Positions 61,064 through 64,000 of a stretch of 64,000 nucleotides of DNA are shown here, one piece after another. The position numbers were made by a program, and so were the translations under genes. The stretch's first letter is position 1; each line of letters opens with the position of its first letter. Source of the DNA: VRUE01 sp035712345 (GTDB taxonomy: Bacteria; Actinomycetota; Thermoleophilia; Solirubrobacterales; 70-9). The notes beneath the pieces were generated by a model that was not told the origin of the DNA, did not search any database, and worked only from the letters and a program-made list of their open reading frames with translations. The stretch covers positions 1-64,000 of the forward strand of contig DASTAY010000048.1 of assembly GCA_035712345.1 (NCBI GenBank), given 5' to 3'.

Positions 61064-61468
61064 GTGCACCTCGTCGACGCGAGCGTCTGGGTGGCGATCG
61101 CCGATCCTTCCGACCGATTCCACGAGGCCGCATGTGGTCTCTCCGCTGAGGTAGCTCGGCCGCTCGCCGCACTGGATTTGACCTTGTACGAGGTGGCCAA
61201 CGCCCTCGGCGCGAAGAAAGGCCGGCCGGAGGAGGCGCGTGCCCTCACCGAGCTCATCGTGCGACGTTGCCGGGATCGGATCTCCGCTGTGGATTCGGAC
61301 TTGATCGACGCGTCCCTCGATATCGCCGCCGAGCATCGCCTCACCGCCTACGACGCCGCCTACGTCGCCGCCGCCCGCCGTCACGGCTGGACGCTCGTCA
61401 GCGCCGACATCGCCGATCTCGTCTCCAAGGGCCTGGCGGTGGCGCCGGACGCCGCCGACTACCCTTAA
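61064..61468 (+). CDS. VapC-like PIN-domain toxin
   Basis: 134 residues, GTG start. The four acidic PIN residues are at Asp5 (HLVDAS), Glu43 (LYEVAN), Asp97 (AYDAAY) and Asp115 (VSAD). It should be an RNase, often cutting tRNA or rRNA, held by the preceding antitoxin. Intact in all visible active-site residues. Confidence 0.92.
   Translation: MHLVDASVWVAIADPSDRFHEAACGLSAEVARPLAALDLTLYEVANALGAKKGRPEEARALTELIVRRCRDRISAVDSDLIDASLDIAAEHRLTAYDAAYVAAARRHGWTLVSADIADLVSKGLAVAPDAADYP
61460..61465 (+). promoter_or_regulatory. -10 box of yqeY
   Basis: TACCCT inside the end of vapC, 8 bases before ATG 61474. Confidence 0.45.
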
Positions 61469-61473
61469 AGCCG

Positions 61474-61905
61474 ATGAGCGTTCTCGAGCAGGTGCAGGCG
61501 GATGTGCGCACGGCGATGAAGGCCGGCGAGCGCGAGCGCGCGGCGGCGCTGCGGATGATCGTCGACTCGCTGCAGCAGGACGCCAAGCTGGGCGACGGCG
61601 ACGAGGTCGCCGTGCTGCAGCGCGAGCGCAAGAAGCGGCTCGAGGCGGCCGACGCCTACAGCGAGGCGGACCGGGCCGAGCAGGCCGGCGCCGAGCGCTT
61701 CGAGGCGGAGCTGATCGAGGCCTACCTGCCCGAGCAGCTCTCCGACGAGGAGCTGGCCGCGCTGGTCGACGCGGCGATCGCCGAGGTGGGCGCCAGCGAG
61801 CGCAAGCAGATGGGCCAGGTGATGTCGGCGCTGATGCCGAAGCTGGGCGGGCGGGCCGACGGCAAGCGGGTCAGCGCGGCGGTGCGAGAGAAACTTGGCT
61901 CGTAG
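61474..61905 (+). CDS. yqeY: YqeY/GatB-like domain protein
   Basis: 143 residues. The helical GatB/YqeY domain: MSVLEQVQADVRTAMKAGER, ALRMIVDSLQ, IEAYLPEQLSDEELAALVDA, KQMGQVMSALMPKLGGRADG. Related to the tRNA-binding tail of amidotransferase subunit B; its separate role is not settled. It overlaps phoH and starts the phoH-ybeY-era operon. Confidence 0.92.
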   Translation: MSVLEQVQADVRTAMKAGERERAAALRMIVDSLQQDAKLGDGDEVAVLQRERKKRLEAADAYSEADRAEQAGAERFEAELIEAYLPEQLSDEELAALVDAAIAEVGASERKQMGQVMSALMPKLGGRADGKRVSAAVREKLGS

Positions 61906-62872
61906 GCAGCTGACCCTCGACAACAGCGTGGCCGCCGAGCTGGCCGGCTCCGAGGACGCCGTGCTGCGGGCGCTGCGCGGCCGGCTCGACTGCGACTTCC
62001 ATCTGCGCGGCAACGTCCTCACCCTCGACGGAGATGCGACCGACGTGCAGACCGCGGCGACCGTCGTCGACGAGCTGGTCGACCTGATCGAGCAGGGCCA
62101 CGAGGTGGCGCCAGGGACGATCGAAGCGGTGACCGGCGCGATCGATGCGCACGAGAGCCCGGCAGAGATCCTCGAGGACGTCGTCTGGCACCACCGCAAC
62201 ACCAAGGTCGCGCCGAAGACGCTCAACCAGAAACGCTACGTGGATTCGATCCGGCGCAAGACGATCACCTTCGGCATCGGCCCCGCCGGCACCGGCAAGA
62301 CCTTCCTCGCGGTGGCGATGGCGGCGCACGCCCTCGCCGAGCGCGAGGTGCAGCGGATTATCCTCACCCGGCCCGCGGTCGAGGCGGGCGAGCGACTCGG
62401 CTTCCTGCCCGGCGACATCCAGGCAAAGGTCGATCCCTACCTGCGGCCCCTCTTCGACGCCCTCTACGACATGCTCGACCCCGACCGCGTCAACGGCTAC
62501 TTCGAGCGCGGCGTGATCGAGGTGGCGCCGCTGGCGTTCATGCGCGGCCGTACCCTCAACGACTCCTTCGTCATCCTCGACGAGGCGCAGAACACCAGCC
62601 CCGAGCAGATGAAGATGTTCCTCACCCGGCTCGGCTTCAACTCGCGCATGGTCGTCACCGGCGACATCACCCAGATCGACCTGCCGACCGACCAGCGCTC
62701 CGGCCTCGTCGTGGTCCGCGACATCCTCAACGCCGTGCAGGACATCGAGTTCATCCGCTTCGGCGGCGAGGACGTCGTCCGCCACAAGTTGGTGCAGAAG
62801 ATCGTCGCCGCTTACGACGAGCACGCCGAGCGCAGGATGGCCGAGCGACCTTCGGCTGCCGATGACGGCTGA
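61895..62872 (+). CDS. phoH: PhoH-like ATPase
   Basis: 325 residues, TTG start overlapping yqeY. Walker A GPAGTGKTFLAVAMA (near 128), LTRPAVEAGERLGFLPGD, Walker B FVILDEAQN, and GDITQIDLP. The N-terminal KH-like part (about 1-100) is typical of PhoH/YbeZ. It is a partner of YbeY in rRNA processing. Confidence 0.96.
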   Translation: MARRQLTLDNSVAAELAGSEDAVLRALRGRLDCDFHLRGNVLTLDGDATDVQTAATVVDELVDLIEQGHEVAPGTIEAVTGAIDAHESPAEILEDVVWHHRNTKVAPKTLNQKRYVDSIRRKTITFGIGPAGTGKTFLAVAMAAHALAEREVQRIILTRPAVEAGERLGFLPGDIQAKVDPYLRPLFDALYDMLDPDRVNGYFERGVIEVAPLAFMRGRTLNDSFVILDEAQNTSPEQMKMFLTRLGFNSRMVVTGDITQIDLPTDQRSGLVVVRDILNAVQDIEFIRFGGEDVVRHKLVQKIVAAYDEHAERRMAERPSAADDG

Positions 62873-63266
62873 CCTCGTCGACGTGCCCGACGAGTTGCGC
62901 GGCGCGGTGTTCGCAGCGCTTGCCGCGGCGGGCGTCGCCGACGGGCACGTCGCGGTCGAGCTGGTAGACGAGGAGCGCATCCAGGAGCTGAACCGCGAGC
63001 ACCGCGGCAAGGACGCTCCAACCGACGTTCTCGCTTTCCCGATCGACGGCGTCGGTCCGACTTCGGGCCCGCGCGAGCTCGGTGACGTGGCGATCTGCCC
63101 CACGCACTGCACGGACGTGGTCGAGGCCGCCGTCCACGGCACGTTGCACCTCTGCGGCATGGACCACGAGTCCGACGGCGGTGAGATGCTCGCCCTGCAG
63201 CGGCGCGTCCTCGCCGCGCTGCCCCCGGACGCGGGAGTCCAGACGCGAGATCTCCGGTCGTCATGA
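62862..63266 (+). CDS. ybeY: Endoribonuclease YbeY
   Basis: 134 residues. The zinc motif HGTLHLCGMDHE (three His) is complete; IQELNREHRGKDAPTDVLAFP and the LGDVAIC segment fit. It matures the 16S rRNA 3' end and acts in ribosome quality control. Overlaps phoH by 11 bases and era by an ATGA. Confidence 0.96.
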   Translation: MTADLVDVPDELRGAVFAALAAAGVADGHVAVELVDEERIQELNREHRGKDAPTDVLAFPIDGVGPTSGPRELGDVAICPTHCTDVVEAAVHGTLHLCGMDHESDGGEMLALQRRVLAALPPDAGVQTRDLRSS

Positions 63267-64000
63267 GCGCGTCTGGACAGGAGCAGAGGAGGCAGCGCGC
63301 TGGTTTTATCGGCCTCGCGGGCCGTCCCAACGTCGGCAAGTCGACCCTGGTCAACGCGCTCGTCGGCAGCCGCGTCGCGATCGTCTCGATGCGCCCGCAG
63401 ACGACGCGGCGGGCGATCCGCGGCATCGTCACCGACACCGAGGCGGGGCGTCAGCTGGTCCTCGTCGACCTCCCCGGGGTGCAGAAGCCGCGCGACGTGC
63501 TGACCGAGCGCATGCAGGCCCGCGTGGAGCGCGAGCTGGCCGATTCCGACCTGGCGCTGCTGGTGGTCAACGGCGAGCAGGGAATCGGGCCCGGCGACCG
63601 CTTCATCGCCGATTCCCTCGTCGCGGCGAAGGGGGAGCTGCCGACGATCTGCGCGGTCAACAAGGTCGACACCGTCGGGCCCAACGAGCTGGTGCCCGTG
63701 CTCGCGGAGGCCGCCGAGCTGCGCGGCGTGGACGAGGTGTTCCCGATCAGCGCCCGCAGCGGCGAGGGCCTCGAGGCGCTGGTCGCGCGCCTCGGCGAGC
63801 TGGTGCCCGAGGGGCCCTACCTCTACCCGCCGGAGGACCACAGCGACCAATCGAACGAGACGATGCTGGCCGAGCTGATCCGCGAGCAGGTTCTCAACCG
63901 GACCCGCGACGAGATCCCGCACTCGGTCGAGGTGCAGGTCAAGGCGGTCGAGCGGCGCGCTGACGGGTTGGTGACCGTGCGCGCCGAGATCTGGGCGGAG
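63263..64000 (+). CDS. era: GTPase Era, 5' part
   Basis: 246 residues visible; the gene continues past the window. After a 12-residue polar start: G1 GRPNVGKST, switch I MRPQTTRRAIRGI, G3 DLPGV, G4 NKVD, G5 SARSGEG. The KH domain begins near the edge (LIREQVLNRTRDEIPHSVEV). It binds 16S rRNA during 30S assembly. Confidence 0.96.
   Translation, partial: MSASGQEQRRQRAGFIGLAGRPNVGKSTLVNALVGSRVAIVSMRPQTTRRAIRGIVTDTEAGRQLVLVDLPGVQKPRDVLTERMQARVERELADSDLALLVVNGEQGIGPGDRFIADSLVAAKGELPTICAVNKVDTVGPNELVPVLAEAAELRGVDEVFPISARSGEGLEALVARLGELVPEGPYLYPPEDHSDQSNETMLAELIREQVLNRTRDEIPHSVEVQVKAVERRADGLVTVRAEIWAE

Overview
The window is a GC-rich, gene-dense bacterial chromosome segment with almost no gap between genes and no intergenic stretch above about 240 bases. 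Gene content and order (tig, clpP, clpX, valS, folC, ndk, maf, mreBCD-mrdA-rodA, rng, rplU-rpmA-obg, proBA, nadD, rsfS, leuS, comEA-comEC, holA, rpsT, murJ, lepA, hrcA-dnaJ-prmA, murI, yqeY, phoH-ybeY-era), the HadA/HadB-like dehydratase pair and the base composition suggest an actinobacterium, most likely of the Thermoleophilia/Solirubrobacterales lineage. That placement is an inference from gene content; no rRNA is present.

Layout. 1-10655 is the 3' end of a modular type I polyketide synthase locus: a partial AT-DH-KR-ACP module, a two-module KS-AT-ACP-KS-AT-ACP-TE protein, and a free alpha/beta hydrolase. 10637-14258 holds two small winged-helix-type genes, a GH15 glycosidase and a CtaG-like membrane protein. 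14316-20000 is a proteostasis block (tig, a PAS-GGDEF protein, clpP, an M23 peptidase, clpX) with a frameshifted GNAT remnant. 20024-25933 covers valS, folC, two small membrane proteins, ndk and maf. 25988-31613 is the rod-shape operon. 31668-39787 runs from RNase G through the L21/L27/Obg cluster and proline synthesis to nadD, rsfS and a DivIVA-like coiled-coil gene. A tRNA-Ala(GGC) follows. 39903-42126 carries a His-rich secreted peptide, a membrane-anchored hydrolase and a SpoIIM-like protein. 42147-49781 has leuS, a cupin, the DNA-uptake genes comEA/comEC, holA and rpsT. 49850-53707 has murJ and a repeat-riddled GT-C-like membrane protein. 53910-64000 has lepA, a dehydratase pair, hrcA-dnaJ-prmA, murI, a VapBC module and yqeY-phoH-ybeY-era (era cut by the window edge).

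Two layers of structure are not explained by the genes. (1) The window contains at least six kinds of long palindromic elements, five of them in two to four copies, often in inverted orientation relative to one another. Some lie directly after stop codons, others lie in frame INSIDE coding sequences (maf, comEC, folC and three times in the GT-C-like gene). One 35-bp palindrome sits at the same place in the promoters of valS and obg. (2) About eighteen genes have a TAnnnT hexamer only 6-10 bases before the start codon and no Shine-Dalgarno sequence, which is what leaderless transcription predicts; operon-internal genes instead overlap their neighbours (ATGA, GTGA, TTGA, and one probable CTGA).

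The polyketide synthase is the clearest secondary-metabolism feature: its last two modules lack any reductive domain, which predicts a 3,5-dioxo thioester that would close to a 4-hydroxy-2-pyrone.
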